Shown in pieces: positions 17,723-26,737 of a stretch of DNA of 62,770 nucleotides. The stretch spans positions 1 through 62,770 of the forward strand of contig JBJKXC010000034.1 of NCBI GenBank assembly GCA_045561735.1, written 5' to 3'. Position 1 is the first letter of the stretch, and every line of letters starts with the position of its first letter. The stretch comes from UBA3537 sp045561735 (GTDB lineage: Bacteria > Bacteroidota > Bacteroidia > Flavobacteriales > Flavobacteriaceae). Both the position numbers and the translations under genes were made by a program. The notes beneath the pieces are model-generated. The model did not search any database. It was not told the DNA's origin and was given only the letters and a program-made list of their open reading frames with translations.

Positions 17723-17756
17723 TTGTATTTCATTCTAAATAAGAATTGTATTTTTG
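17723..17756 (+). promoter_or_regulatory. Promoter for the DUF4834 gene
   Basis: TTG at 17723-17725 and TATTTTTG at 17749-17756 with a 23-bp spacer, slightly longer than usual. The start site would be near 17763, just before the ATG at 17774. The same TTG could be misread as a start codon. Confidence 0.5.
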
Positions 17757-17773
17757 AAAAAATAATCGCATTA

Positions 17774-18037
17774 ATGATTCAAACAGCATCCTTCGTAGGC
17801 TTGGCAAAAACAATTTTAATTTTACTATTAGCCTATTCAATTTTTAAATATGTAATGCGCCTTTTATCGCCTTGGATTATACGTTCTATGGCACGAAAAA
17901 TGGCACAAAAATTCAATCAACCACCCCCAAATTATAACTCCCAAAATGAAGGGGATATAAGTATAGACAAAACTGAAATAAAACAACGCCCAAAGCAGGA
18001 TGTTGGGGAGTACGTAGATTACGAAGAACTGGACTAA
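17774..18037 (+). CDS. DUF4834 family small membrane protein
   Basis: From the ATG at 17774 the product is 87 aa with one N-terminal membrane segment (residues about 8-28) followed by a basic stretch (RSMARKMAQKF) and a polar tail ending YVDYEELD. This is the pattern of the flavobacterial DUF4834 family, for which no function is known to me. An upstream TTG at 17723 keeps the frame open but coincides with the -33 element, so I reject it as the start. The YfhO gene follows after 10 bp, so the two are probably co-transcribed. Confidence 0.75.
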   Translation: MIQTASFVGLAKTILILLLAYSIFKYVMRLLSPWIIRSMARKMAQKFNQPPPNYNSQNEGDISIDKTEIKQRPKQDVGEYVDYEELD

Positions 18038-18047
18038 TTTGAAAACA

Positions 18048-20459
18048 ATGAATCAATCGTATACAACTTATTTAAAACATCTATTGGTGTTTTTTGGGTT
18101 TACCGTGCTCTCGCTGGCCTTTTTTAGTCCTGTTGTTCAAGGCAAGAAAATTTATCAAAGTGATATTGTTCAGTATACAGGGATGGCCAAACAGCAACTT
18201 GATTTTAAAAAGGATACTGGAAGAGAGACGTATTGGACCAACAGTGCATTTGGTGGTATGCCAACCTATCAACTCGGCGCAAAATACCCCTATAATTTCA
18301 TCAAAAAATTAGACCTTTCATTGCGCTTTTTACCCCGCCCTGCAGATTATTTGTTTTTGTATTTGATGGGTTTTTACATCCTTTTGCTCTCATTTAGAAT
18401 CGATTTTCGAATGGCTGTTTTGGGTGCTTTAGCTTTTGGTTTCTCAACCTACTTAATCATTATTATTGGGGTTGGTCATAACGCCAAGGCGCATGCCATT
18501 GCCTATATGCCATTGGTGCTTTCAGGGATTCTTCTAACATTTCAAAAACGCTATAGACTTGGATTTGTTTTGACAACAATCTCTGTAGCGCTCGAATTGG
18601 TTGCAAACCACTTTCAAATGACATACTATTTGTTGTTTGTAATTTTATTTATAGGCATGGCTTACGCAGCTAAATCCTTTAGAAATAAAGAAATTCCAAG
18701 CTTTATTAAGGCCGCTTTAATTTTAATTGCCGCTGCTGGTTTGGCTGTTGGAATGAATGCTACAAATTTATTGGCAACCAGTGAATATGCCAAGCAGAGC
18801 ACCCGCAGTCAAAGTGAATTGACTGTTTTGGCAGATGGCGGTCAGAGACCTAAAACTTCAGGTTTGGATAAAGATTACATCACCCAATATAGTTATGGTA
18901 TTTTTGAGAGTTTGAATTTGTTTATCCCAAGACTCATGGGCGGGGGAAATTCTGAAGAACTTGGAAAGGATTCCCATACTTACAAAGCTTATAAGGATTT
19001 GGGGGCTACATCCATTCAGGCGCTCAACGAAGCTAAAAGAGCCCCTATGTATTGGGGGGAACAACCTATTGTAGAAGCACCAGCTTATTTGGGTGCTACC
19101 TTAATTTTCTTGTGTTTTTTAGGACTTTTATTATACAAAGGCTTTCATAAATGGTGGTTGCTATTGGCTATGATTTTTGCACTTATACTTTCTTATGGTA
19201 AGCACTTACCGTGGCTTACAAACGTCTTCATTGATCATATTCCATTCTACAATAAATTTAGAGCGGTGAGCTCCATTCAAGTTATCATAGAACTTTGTAT
19301 TCCCATTTTAGCGGTTTTTGGATTGACACAATTGTTTAAACCTAAGACTTCCGAAACAAATTCTTTAAAGGCGCTAAAAACAGCAGTTTTGACACTATCG
19401 GGGATTTGCTTGATATTTATCCTTTTTAAAAATAGCTTACTTGATTTTGTAGGACTTAGAGATGGCCAGTATGCAAGCTTTTACGGTCAAGATTTTGTTG
19501 AGGCCTTAAGAAAAGATCGCAGTGCATTGTTATCCGATGATGCTTTAAGATCTCTGCTGTTTGTTTTATTTATGGCAGCCGTAATTTGGGGTTATCTAAA
19601 ACAGAAGATAAATCAAAACACCACAGTTGTTGTTTTAGGCCTTATGATTCTATTTGATTTGGTTGGTGTCGACCGTCGTTATGTGAATAACGGTAATTTT
19701 ACGTCTGCAATTAAAGTTGATAAACCTTATCAAGCCAATGAAATTGACAAGCTTATTTTAAGAGATTCCACTGTTTTTAGAGTTTATGACACATCGGATG
19801 GCAGTACAAAAGCATCCTATTTTCACAATTCCATCAGTGGTTACCACGCTGCTAAAATGCGCCGTTTTAATGAGCTTATAGAATTTCATATTGACAAAGG
19901 AAATCCAGAGGTCTTCAATATGCTCAATACAAAATATATTATTTACTCAAATGATGAAGGTCAATTACAATATGTTGAAAATAACCAAATTAATGGCAAT
20001 GCTTGGTTTGTTGAAACTCTAAAATCGGTTCCTGATGCCGACGCTGAAATTAACGCGCTTTCTAATTTTAACTCCAAGTCAACGGCCATTATCAATGTAA
20101 ATTCACACCCAGATACAATATTTAAACGGGATTCCACAGCAAGCATTCAACTCACGCGTTATGCTCCAAATAAATTAATTTATAAATCAAATAATATGAA
20201 TGATGGCTTTGCTGTTTTTTCTGAAAACTATTACAAAGATGGATGGCAGGTTCAAATAGACAATGAAGATGTTCCGCATTACAATGTAAATTATGTACTC
20301 AGAGGGCTTAAAATCCCAAAAGGTGAACACACCATCGTTTTTGAGTTTAAGCCCCAAGTGGTGCAATCTGGTGCCCAAATTTCACTCATAAGTTCAATTT
20401 TATTTCTGATCTTATCGTTGGGGGCTTTCAGTTTTTTTTTTAGCAAAAATAATAAATGA
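18048..20459 (+). CDS. YfhO family membrane protein (putative glycan/lipid glycosylation role)
   Basis: An 803-residue polytopic membrane protein from the ATG at 18048. About a dozen hydrophobic segments spread over residues 10-560 are followed by an extracytoplasmic C-terminal domain (about 560-770) and a last membrane helix near the end (SILFLILSLGAFSFFF). It matches YfhO, a family related in fold to GT-C glycosyltransferases and linked in Firmicutes to glycosylation of lipoteichoic acid. It overlaps the following glycosyltransferase gene by 4 bp (ATGA), which supports a joint role in surface glycan assembly. The exact donor and acceptor are unknown. Confidence 0.85.
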   Translation: MNQSYTTYLKHLLVFFGFTVLSLAFFSPVVQGKKIYQSDIVQYTGMAKQQLDFKKDTGRETYWTNSAFGGMPTYQLGAKYPYNFIKKLDLSLRFLPRPADYLFLYLMGFYILLLSFRIDFRMAVLGALAFGFSTYLIIIIGVGHNAKAHAIAYMPLVLSGILLTFQKRYRLGFVLTTISVALELVANHFQMTYYLLFVILFIGMAYAAKSFRNKEIPSFIKAALILIAAAGLAVGMNATNLLATSEYAKQSTRSQSELTVLADGGQRPKTSGLDKDYITQYSYGIFESLNLFIPRLMGGGNSEELGKDSHTYKAYKDLGATSIQALNEAKRAPMYWGEQPIVEAPAYLGATLIFLCFLGLLLYKGFHKWWLLLAMIFALILSYGKHLPWLTNVFIDHIPFYNKFRAVSSIQVIIELCIPILAVFGLTQLFKPKTSETNSLKALKTAVLTLSGICLIFILFKNSLLDFVGLRDGQYASFYGQDFVEALRKDRSALLSDDALRSLLFVLFMAAVIWGYLKQKINQNTTVVVLGLMILFDLVGVDRRYVNNGNFTSAIKVDKPYQANEIDKLILRDSTVFRVYDTSDGSTKASYFHNSISGYHAAKMRRFNELIEFHIDKGNPEVFNMLNTKYIIYSNDEGQLQYVENNQINGNAWFVETLKSVPDADAEINALSNFNSKSTAIINVNSHPDTIFKRDSTASIQLTRYAPNKLIYKSNNMNDGFAVFSENYYKDGWQVQIDNEDVPHYNVNYVLRGLKIPKGEHTIVFEFKPQVVQSGAQISLISSILFLILSLGAFSFFFSKNNK

Positions 20460-21736
20460 AAAAGGTATTAATTATTACATATTACTGGCCACCTGCAGGA
20501 GGTCCTGGCGTACAGCGCTGGCTAAAATTTGTAAAGTACCTTCCTGAATTTGATATAGAACCCATTGTTTATTGTCCTGAAAACCCGTCCTATCCAACAT
20601 TAGATTCAACACTTTCTGATGATCTATCGGACAACATTACAATTTTAAAACATCCTATTCGTGAACCCCTACGTTTTTTAAAGTTATTTTTCAAAACCAA
20701 AACCAAAGCTTATGCTAAAGGGCTCATTCCAACAGCATCAAAACAAGGCATTTTAGACCGTTTTTTGATTTTTATTCGCGGTAATTTTTTTATTCCCGAC
20801 GCACGAATTTCTTGGGTCAAGCCATCGGTTGATTTTTTATCGGATTATATTTCAAAAAATAAGATAGATGCCATCATTACTACAGGACCTCCTCACAGTG
20901 TTCACTTGATTGGGATGCGGTTGAAGGCAAAACACCTTTTAAAGTGGTTTAGTGACTTTAGAGATCCTTGGGTTGATATCAACTACCACCATCAGTTGAA
21001 GCTCACCAAACATGCCCAAAAACAACATTTGATGTTAGAAAAAAGGGTGCTGAGTAAGGCTGACCATATTATTGTAACATCTGTGCAAACAAAGTTGTTG
21101 TTTTTAAATAAGACGAACCAGCCTATTTCAGTCGTTACCAATGGTTTTGATGATGCTAGTACAAGCAAAGTAAAAATGGACCTAAATTTTACTTTAACTC
21201 ATATTGGGTTTCTTTCATATCAAAGAAATCCAGCCATATTGTGGGATGTTTTATCTGAGCTAACTCACGAATTAACAGATTTTAAAGAAAAATTTAGGTT
21301 GGTCCTTGTTGGAACTGTTAGTGCAGATGTTATAAATGCAATAAATGCATCGGGGTTAGGGTCCTATCTTGACATCATTGAAACGGTATCCCATTTTGAT
21401 GCTGCTAAGTATCAAAGAAAATCTCAAGTGCTTTTACTTTTAGAAGGGAATTCCAAAGCAGCCACCTATATTATTCCAGGGAAATTATTTGAGTATGTCA
21501 ATGCCCAACGCCCAATTATCGCTATTGGACCCCAACCTTCTGATATTACATCTATCTTAAAAGAAACCAATACGGGTAATTACTTTAAGCATTCTGAAAG
21601 AGAGGCTCTGAAATCACATATTACAAAATTATTTATGGCTTTTGAAAACAACACGCTTTGTGTTAATTCCAAAGGAATTGATCGCTACTCACGCCGCAGC
21701 TGTACCCATAAACTGGCTAAAATCTTAAGGCAATGA
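20456..21736 (+). CDS. Glycosyltransferase, GT4-like
   Basis: A 426-residue cytoplasmic glycosyltransferase of the GT-B fold. The N-terminus (VLIITYYWPPAGGPGVQRW) has the Gly-rich acceptor loop typical of family 4, and the C-terminal half carries the donor-site glutamate region near GKLFEYVNAQRPIIAIG. The sugar donor cannot be read from sequence. Its ATG overlaps the TGA of the YfhO gene, implying translational coupling. The gene converges on uvrA with a 5-bp gap. Confidence 0.82.
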   Translation: MKKVLIITYYWPPAGGPGVQRWLKFVKYLPEFDIEPIVYCPENPSYPTLDSTLSDDLSDNITILKHPIREPLRFLKLFFKTKTKAYAKGLIPTASKQGILDRFLIFIRGNFFIPDARISWVKPSVDFLSDYISKNKIDAIITTGPPHSVHLIGMRLKAKHLLKWFSDFRDPWVDINYHHQLKLTKHAQKQHLMLEKRVLSKADHIIVTSVQTKLLFLNKTNQPISVVTNGFDDASTSKVKMDLNFTLTHIGFLSYQRNPAILWDVLSELTHELTDFKEKFRLVLVGTVSADVINAINASGLGSYLDIIETVSHFDAAKYQRKSQVLLLLEGNSKAATYIIPGKLFEYVNAQRPIIAIGPQPSDITSILKETNTGNYFKHSEREALKSHITKLFMAFENNTLCVNSKGIDRYSRRSCTHKLAKILRQ

Positions 21737-21741
21737 ATTCA

Positions 21742-24534
21742 TTATTTACTTAAGATAGCATCCAAATATTTTGCTGTCAATGAAGTTTTCGAATCAACAA
21801 TCATTTCTGGTGTTCCTTGTACCATTACAGTGCCTCCATTTTTACCTCCTTCTGGGCCCAAGTCAATGATGTAATCGGCAGATTTAATGAGTTCTAAATT
21901 GTGTTCTATAACAATGATGGAATGTCCTTGATTAATAAGGGCATTAAACGATTTTAGTAATTTTTTTATGTCGTGAAAATGCAGTCCTGTTGAAGGTTCA
22001 TCAAAAATAAACAATCCCAATTCGCTGCTGCTTCCTTTAGCTAAAAATGAGGCCAGTTTGATCCTTTGTGCTTCTCCTCCCGAAAGTGTAGAAGAACTTT
22101 GGCCAAGTGTTACATAGCCCAAGCCTACATCTTGGAGGGGTTGTAGTTTTTTCTTGATTTTATGGCAATCGTGTATTTCAAAGAAATCAACCGCTTGATC
22201 AATGGTCATTTTGAGAATATCGTCAATATTGCAACCTTGAAATTTAATATCTAGAATATCATTTTTAAAGCGTTTGCCCTCACAGCTTTCGCATTTCAAT
22301 TTTACATCTGCCATAAATTGCATTTCAATGGTCACAACGCCTTCACCTTTGCAGGTGGGGCAGCGGCCTCCATCAACATTGAATGAGAAATGCTTTGGTT
22401 GGTAATGTCTAACAACGCTTAATTTTTGTTTTGAGAAGAGCGATCGAATATCGTCATAGGCCTTGATGTAGGTCACTGGATTGGATCTTGAGGAACGACC
22501 AATGGGGTTTTGGTCTACAAATTCAATGAATTTTATATTTTTATAGTTACCTGAAATTTCTGAAAATTCTGCGGGCTTTTGTCCGTAGCCAATCAATTGT
22601 TTTTGCAGTGCTGGATACAATATATTTTTGACCAGTGTGCTTTTTCCACTGCCTGAAACACCAGTCACTACGGTCAGCATATTCAGCGGAAATTCGACGC
22701 TGATATTTTTGAGATTATTTGCACGAGCCCCTTCAATCTTTACAGCGTATTTTGAAGTTCTCCGCTGTTTAGGGATGTCTATTGTCATGGCGCCATTTAG
22801 GTACTGTGCGGTTAATGTCTTCAGCTTTAAAAGTGATTTAAAATCACCTTCAGCAACTACTTCTCCGCCATAGCTTCCTGCTTCAGGGCCAATATCAATG
22901 ATGTAATCTGCAGCTTCCATGATGGCTTCATCGTGCTCTACTACAATAACGGTGTTGCCCAAGTCACGTAAATTTTTTAGAACCGAAACCAGACGTTCTG
23001 TATCTTTTGAATGCAACCCAATGCTGGGCTCGTCCAATATATACATAGAACCTACCAAGTTACTGCCCAATGAAGTCGCTAAGTTAATGCGTTGGCTCTC
23101 ACCTCCAGATAGAGTATTAGATTTTCTGTTCAAGGTGAGGTAATCCAGGCCAACATTAGACAAATACCCAATGCGATTTCTGATTTCTGTCAACAAACGT
23201 TTTGCAATTTTAGTCTCATTTTTTGTCACTTCTAAGCTTTCAAAAAAAGCTTTAAGTCCAGCTATTGGTAGTCCTACCAGGTCAGAAATAGAGCGGCCAC
23301 CAATTTTGACATAATTCGCTTCTTTTCGCAAGCGTTTTCCATTGCAAACGTGACACTTTGTTTTTCCTCGATAACGCGATAGCATTACACGGTTTTGCAC
23401 TTTATAGGATTTCGATTCTAATTCCTTAAAAAAAGCATTCAGACCTTCAAAATATTCATTTCCGACCCATATAAGTTCCTTTTGTTTATCGCTCAGTTCA
23501 AAATAGGGTTTGTGGATTGGGAAATCGAATTTGTGGCTATTATTAACCACTAAATCTCTGTAATAGGACATGCTTTCGCCTCTCCAAGGATAAATGGCAT
23601 TTTCATAAACGGATAGGGTGGTGTTGGGAATCACCAATGTTTTGTCAATGCCAATGACATCTCCATAGCCTTCGCAATTGGGGCAGGCCCCATATGGATT
23701 ATTAAAACTAAATAAATGGATGTTAGGCTCTAAAAATTTCTGACCATCTAATGCAAAATTATTACTGAATGTTTTTAATTTTGAATCTCTTATGTCTTCG
23801 ATTGAGCAGTAGCCTTTTCCTTCATAAAAAGCAATTTCAATAGCGTCTGCTAAACGATTGTAAAAATCATCTTCATGTTTAACAATAATGCGGTCTACAA
23901 CCAATGCTAAATTCTTCAGTTCAATTTCTGATTTTAAAAGCACATCAATGCGTTCAATTTGATCACCAATTTTTAATCTTGAAAAACCTTGGTTCTGTAA
24001 CGCTTTAAGTTTGTCTGTTATATTTCGATCTTTTTCTAGTTCTATTGGGGCTAATAGTAGTAATTTCTGTTTACTTTCTAGGGTTTTTATATAATCTACG
24101 ACATCTGATGTTGAGTCTTTTTTAACAACGCCGTTAGAAATGGGTGAATAAGTGACACCAATACGAGCATAGAGTAATTTTAGATAATCGTATATTTCTG
24201 TACTAGTACCTACAGTGGATCTCGGATTGGTTGAATTCACCTTTTGTTCAATAGCAACTGCAGGTGCAATTCCTTTGATGTAATCCACCTGTGGTTTGTG
24301 CAAGCGTCCTAAAAATTGTCGTGCATAGCTCGATAAACTTTCTACATAACGCCTTTGACCCTCAGCATACAAAGTGTCGAATGCCAAACTTGATTTACCT
24401 GAACCCGACAGGCCTGTAATTACCACTAATTTATTTCTAGGAATGGCCACATCAATATTTTTGAGATTGTGTAATTTGGCTCCTTTAATTAGGATATAAT
24501 CTTTGGGATTGTGTTTTGAAAATTTATTGGACAT
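21742..24534 (-). CDS. uvrA: Excinuclease ABC subunit A
   Basis: A 930-residue UvrA, the damage-scanning ATPase of nucleotide excision repair. Both ABC modules are intact: the N-terminal Walker A GLSGSGKSSLAFDTLY with signature LSGGESQRI, and the C-terminal GVSGSGKSTLV with LSGGEAQRIKLA. Zinc-binding pairs CPNC...CHVC and CPTC...CESC are present. Length is normal. The gene stands alone, convergent with the glycosyltransferase and divergent from the sigma factor gene. Flavobacteria often have a second uvrA, so this could be either copy. Confidence 0.96.
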   Translation of the reverse strand: MSNKFSKHNPKDYILIKGAKLHNLKNIDVAIPRNKLVVITGLSGSGKSSLAFDTLYAEGQRRYVESLSSYARQFLGRLHKPQVDYIKGIAPAVAIEQKVNSTNPRSTVGTSTEIYDYLKLLYARIGVTYSPISNGVVKKDSTSDVVDYIKTLESKQKLLLLAPIELEKDRNITDKLKALQNQGFSRLKIGDQIERIDVLLKSEIELKNLALVVDRIIVKHEDDFYNRLADAIEIAFYEGKGYCSIEDIRDSKLKTFSNNFALDGQKFLEPNIHLFSFNNPYGACPNCEGYGDVIGIDKTLVIPNTTLSVYENAIYPWRGESMSYYRDLVVNNSHKFDFPIHKPYFELSDKQKELIWVGNEYFEGLNAFFKELESKSYKVQNRVMLSRYRGKTKCHVCNGKRLRKEANYVKIGGRSISDLVGLPIAGLKAFFESLEVTKNETKIAKRLLTEIRNRIGYLSNVGLDYLTLNRKSNTLSGGESQRINLATSLGSNLVGSMYILDEPSIGLHSKDTERLVSVLKNLRDLGNTVIVVEHDEAIMEAADYIIDIGPEAGSYGGEVVAEGDFKSLLKLKTLTAQYLNGAMTIDIPKQRRTSKYAVKIEGARANNLKNISVEFPLNMLTVVTGVSGSGKSTLVKNILYPALQKQLIGYGQKPAEFSEISGNYKNIKFIEFVDQNPIGRSSRSNPVTYIKAYDDIRSLFSKQKLSVVRHYQPKHFSFNVDGGRCPTCKGEGVVTIEMQFMADVKLKCESCEGKRFKNDILDIKFQGCNIDDILKMTIDQAVDFFEIHDCHKIKKKLQPLQDVGLGYVTLGQSSSTLSGGEAQRIKLASFLAKGSSSELGLFIFDEPSTGLHFHDIKKLLKSFNALINQGHSIIVIEHNLELIKSADYIIDLGPEGGKNGGTVMVQGTPEMIVDSKTSLTAKYLDAILSK

Positions 24535-24621
24535 TTGAATAAATAGTGCTTAAAGATAGTATTCTTGGGTGTTTAAAAAAAGGAGATTAACTTCTTATTA
24601 AGATTAAAATAAAAACAAAAA

Positions 24622-24654
24622 TTTGGAATTTTATATTCAATATCTCTATATTTG
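24622..24654 (+). promoter_or_regulatory. Complete Bacteroidota promoter (TTTG-N21-TATATTTG) for the sigma factor gene
   Basis: TTTG at 24622-24625 and TATATTTG at 24647-24654 are separated by 21 bp. The predicted start near 24661 leaves a leader of about 90 nt containing the hairpin at 24718-24736. Confidence 0.65.
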
Positions 24655-24717
24655 GTGTAAATTTTAACTCAAAATATTGCTTATAGAGATAACATTACAC
24701 TAAACAAATTTTAACCC

Positions 24718-24736
24718 AGCACCTCCTTTAGGTGCT
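24718..24736 (+). promoter_or_regulatory. Leader hairpin before the sigma factor start codon
   Basis: AGCACCT (24718-24724) and AGGTGCT (24730-24736) form a perfect 7-bp stem with a CCTTT loop, 13 nt before the ATG at 24750. There is no T-tract, so it does not look like a terminator; it may influence translation or transcript stability. Confidence 0.45.
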
Positions 24737-24749
24737 TAAAAGTAATGTT

Positions 24750-25334
24750 ATGAATACCAAATCCTTAAGCGATGCCCAGCTCGTAAGCAACTACATTTCT
24801 GGAGATGAAAATTCTCTTTCAGTGCTCATAAATAGGCACCAAGCACGTCTTTATGGCTTTATTTTTTCAAAAATTCAAGATCGAGACGCTGCTGAAGATG
24901 TGTTTCAAGACACTTTTATCAAAGTTATAAACACCTTAAAACGTGGTAAATATAACGAACAAGGAAAGTTTTTACCTTGGGTCATGCGCATTTCACGCAA
25001 TCTTATCATTGACTATTTTAGAAAAAATAAAAGATTGCCAAAATTTAAAAATAAAGGAGACTTTGATATTTTTTCTGTATTATCCGATGAGAGCCCCAAT
25101 GCTGAAAATAAAATTGTAGAAAGTCAAATTGCCGATAATGTACGCATTCTTTTGGAAGAACTGCCTGAAGATCAAAAAGTGGTTATCAAAATGCGAATTT
25201 ATCAGGACATGAGCTTCAAAGAAATCTCAGAAAACACCAACGTAAGCATCAATACGGCGCTTGGTCGCATGCGTTATGGTCTGATAAATCTCCGAAAAAT
25301 GATCGATAACCACAATATTAGCCTAATTAATTAG
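24750..25334 (+). CDS. RNA polymerase sigma factor, ECF-type (sigma-70 family)
   Basis: A 194-residue two-domain sigma factor from the ATG at 24750. Region 2 includes RDAAEDVFQDTFIKVI and the -10 reading helix around FLPWVMRISRNLIIDYFRK; region 4 includes the helix-turn-helix QDMSFKEISENTNVSINTALGRM. I see no anti-sigma gene beside it; the next ORF is a 47-aa protein. The lack of a cognate anti-sigma and the strong housekeeping-type promoter suggest control at expression level. A GTG at 24732 is in frame but would initiate inside the leader hairpin, so the ATG is preferred. Confidence 0.9.
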   Translation: MNTKSLSDAQLVSNYISGDENSLSVLINRHQARLYGFIFSKIQDRDAAEDVFQDTFIKVINTLKRGKYNEQGKFLPWVMRISRNLIIDYFRKNKRLPKFKNKGDFDIFSVLSDESPNAENKIVESQIADNVRILLEELPEDQKVVIKMRIYQDMSFKEISENTNVSINTALGRMRYGLINLRKMIDNHNISLIN

Positions 25335-25394
25335 GATTTTTTAAAATAAATTTAAAAGTTGTGCGTTAGTATTTTAAATCACTAAAAAAATCCT
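25333..25394 (+). repeat. Inverted repeat arms bracketing the sigma gene / 47-aa ORF junction
   Basis: AGGATTTTTT (25333-25342) is perfectly complementary to AAAAAATCCT (25385-25394), 42 bp apart. The second arm ends 5 nt before the ATG at 25400. The same two sequences recur after the ORF at 25549-25577, so alternative pairings are possible. Confidence 0.5.
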
Positions 25395-25399
25395 TGCGA

Positions 25400-25543
25400 A
25401 TGGCAAAACTTTACTCTGAAAACACATCAAATTTCGAACAGCTAAAACCCCGCGAGGAAACTATTCGTTTCTTGCTGGATTATTCTAGGGTATTGAAAGT
25501 AATCCCCCTCAAAAAGATTTGTTTCGAAATGTTACTAAATTAA
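25400..25543 (+). CDS. Small conserved-looking protein, 47 aa, downstream of the sigma factor
   Basis: ATG at 25400 opens a 47-codon frame (MAKLYSENTS... ending FEMLLN). It has no membrane segment or signal peptide; the composition is mixed charged/hydrophobic with a probable short helix (ETIRFLLDYSRVL). I recall similarly sized proteins starting with KLYSEN-like sequences in other flavobacteria, but cannot confirm this. It lies 65 bp after the sigma factor stop on the same strand and is followed at once by a terminator, so it is likely the last gene of that transcript. Function unknown; an adaptor for the sigma factor would be speculation. Confidence 0.6.
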   Translation: MAKLYSENTSNFEQLKPREETIRFLLDYSRVLKVIPLKKICFEMLLN

Positions 25544-25548
25544 ATTTT

Positions 25549-25577
25549 AAAAATCCTGACTTTAATTAGGATTTTTT
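25549..25577. terminator. Bidirectional intrinsic terminator between the 47-aa ORF and nth
   Basis: AAAAATCCT (25549-25557) and AGGATTTTT (25568-25576) form a 9-bp stem with a 10-nt loop and T-runs on both strands. It ends the sigma/47-aa transcript on the plus strand and, since the nth stop (25562-25564) lies in the loop, the nth transcript on the minus strand. Confidence 0.7.
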
Positions 25578-26227
25578 GTGTTGCGCTCTACTGATTTTAA
25601 AACCGACTTTCGTCCAATTGTTCTGGTAATGCTGTCTTTTTCAAGATTCCAACCCCGTGCTGGTGAGTACTCACGTCCATACCAAATAATTTGCAAATGA
25701 AGATCATTCCAAAGCTCTTCTGGAAAGAGGCGTTTGGCATCTCTTTCTGTTTGCACAACACTTTTTCCATTGGATAGATTCCAACGGTACATAAGGCGGT
25801 GTATATGGGTGTCAACTGGAAATGCGGGAACGCCGAAAGCCTGGGACATCACTACACTGGCAGTTTTATGTCCTACAGCTGGTAAGGCCTCTAAAGCTTC
25901 AAAACTTTGTGGCACTTTCCCTTGATGTTTTTCAATTAGAATATTTGACAATCCATGGATTCCTTTACTTTTCATCGGAGAAAGACCGCAAGGACGAATG
26001 ATGGCTTTGATTTCCTCAACAGACATTTTAATCATATCAAAAGGATTATCAGCCTTTGCAAAAAGAATTGGAGTGATTTGATTTACACGCACATCCGTAC
26101 ATTGAGCGGAAAGCAATACGGCAATAAGTAGGGTATATGGATCTTTGTGATCTAATGGGATTGGGATTTTTGGATATAAATTATTTAAGGTTTTTATAAC
26201 AAAATTTACCTTTTCTGTTTTGGTCAT
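25562..26227 (-). CDS. nth: Endonuclease III-like DNA glycosylase/AP lyase
   Basis: A 221-residue base-excision repair enzyme from the ATG at 26227. The helix-hairpin-helix LPAVGHKTASVV carries the catalytic lysine, and the catalytic aspartate follows in FPVDTHIHR. It removes oxidised pyrimidines and nicks abasic sites. The C-terminal Cys-X6-Cys-X2-Cys-X5-Cys iron-sulfur loop of classical Nth is absent: after WYGREYSPARGW the chain continues with no cysteines. Divergent from bcp; both serve oxidative damage defence. Confidence 0.9.
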   Translation of the reverse strand: MTKTEKVNFVIKTLNNLYPKIPIPLDHKDPYTLLIAVLLSAQCTDVRVNQITPILFAKADNPFDMIKMSVEEIKAIIRPCGLSPMKSKGIHGLSNILIEKHQGKVPQSFEALEALPAVGHKTASVVMSQAFGVPAFPVDTHIHRLMYRWNLSNGKSVVQTERDAKRLFPEELWNDLHLQIIWYGREYSPARGWNLEKDSITRTIGRKSVLKSVERNTKNPN

Positions 26228-26232
26228 TAGCT

Positions 26233-26240
26233 TATATTTG
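26233..26240 (+). promoter_or_regulatory. -7 promoter element upstream of bcp
   Basis: TATATTTG, an exact TAnnTTTG match, 22 bp before the ATG at 26263. It lies just outside the nth coding region on the opposite strand, so any -33 element would overlap the start of nth. Confidence 0.5.
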
Positions 26241-26262
26241 TAATAAATCAAAGATACTAAAT

Positions 26263-26715
26263 ATGACTACATTAAAAGTTGGCGATATAGCCCCAGATTT
26301 TAAAAGTACCAATCAAGACGGAGATCCGGTTAATTTATCGGATTTTTCTGGTAAAAAGTTAGTACTGTTTTTTTACCCTAAGGCCAGTACACCTGGCTGT
26401 ACTTTGGAAGCCTGTAATTTAAGTGATAATTACAGCCGCTTTAATGCGGCCGGTTATGCCATTTTAGGCGTCAGTGCAGACAGTGTCAAGCGCCAATTTG
26501 ATTTTAAAAATAAATACGGATTTCCTTACGATTTATTGGTCGATGAAGATAAATCAGTTATCAAAGCTTATGGAGTATGGGGGCCTAAAAAATTCATGGG
26601 CCGAGAATATGACGGTATTCACAGAACAACTTTTATAATTGATGAAAACGGATTAATTGAATCAGTCATTGCAAAAGTAAAAACTAAAGAGCATACGGCT
26701 CAGATTTTAGATTAA
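26263..26715 (+). CDS. bcp: Thioredoxin-dependent thiol peroxidase (BCP type)
   Basis: A 150-residue peroxiredoxin. The peroxidatic cysteine is in STPGCTLEAC with the resolving cysteine five residues later, the atypical 2-Cys arrangement of BCP. A thioredoxin fold is evident from the KLVLFFYPK strand and VSADS. It reduces hydrogen peroxide and lipid hydroperoxides using thioredoxin. Divergent from nth, with its own -7 element. Convergent with the 26738-28174 gene. Confidence 0.93.
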   Translation: MTTLKVGDIAPDFKSTNQDGDPVNLSDFSGKKLVLFFYPKASTPGCTLEACNLSDNYSRFNAAGYAILGVSADSVKRQFDFKNKYGFPYDLLVDEDKSVIKAYGVWGPKKFMGREYDGIHRTTFIIDENGLIESVIAKVKTKEHTAQILD

Positions 26716-26737
26716 TCTATTTTTATTCGGTTTTTAT

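Noticed and set aside
17723..17773. 17-residue N-terminal extension of DUF4834 from TTG 17723
   Set aside because: The TTG coincides with the -33 promoter element; the family-like sequence starts at ATG 17774.
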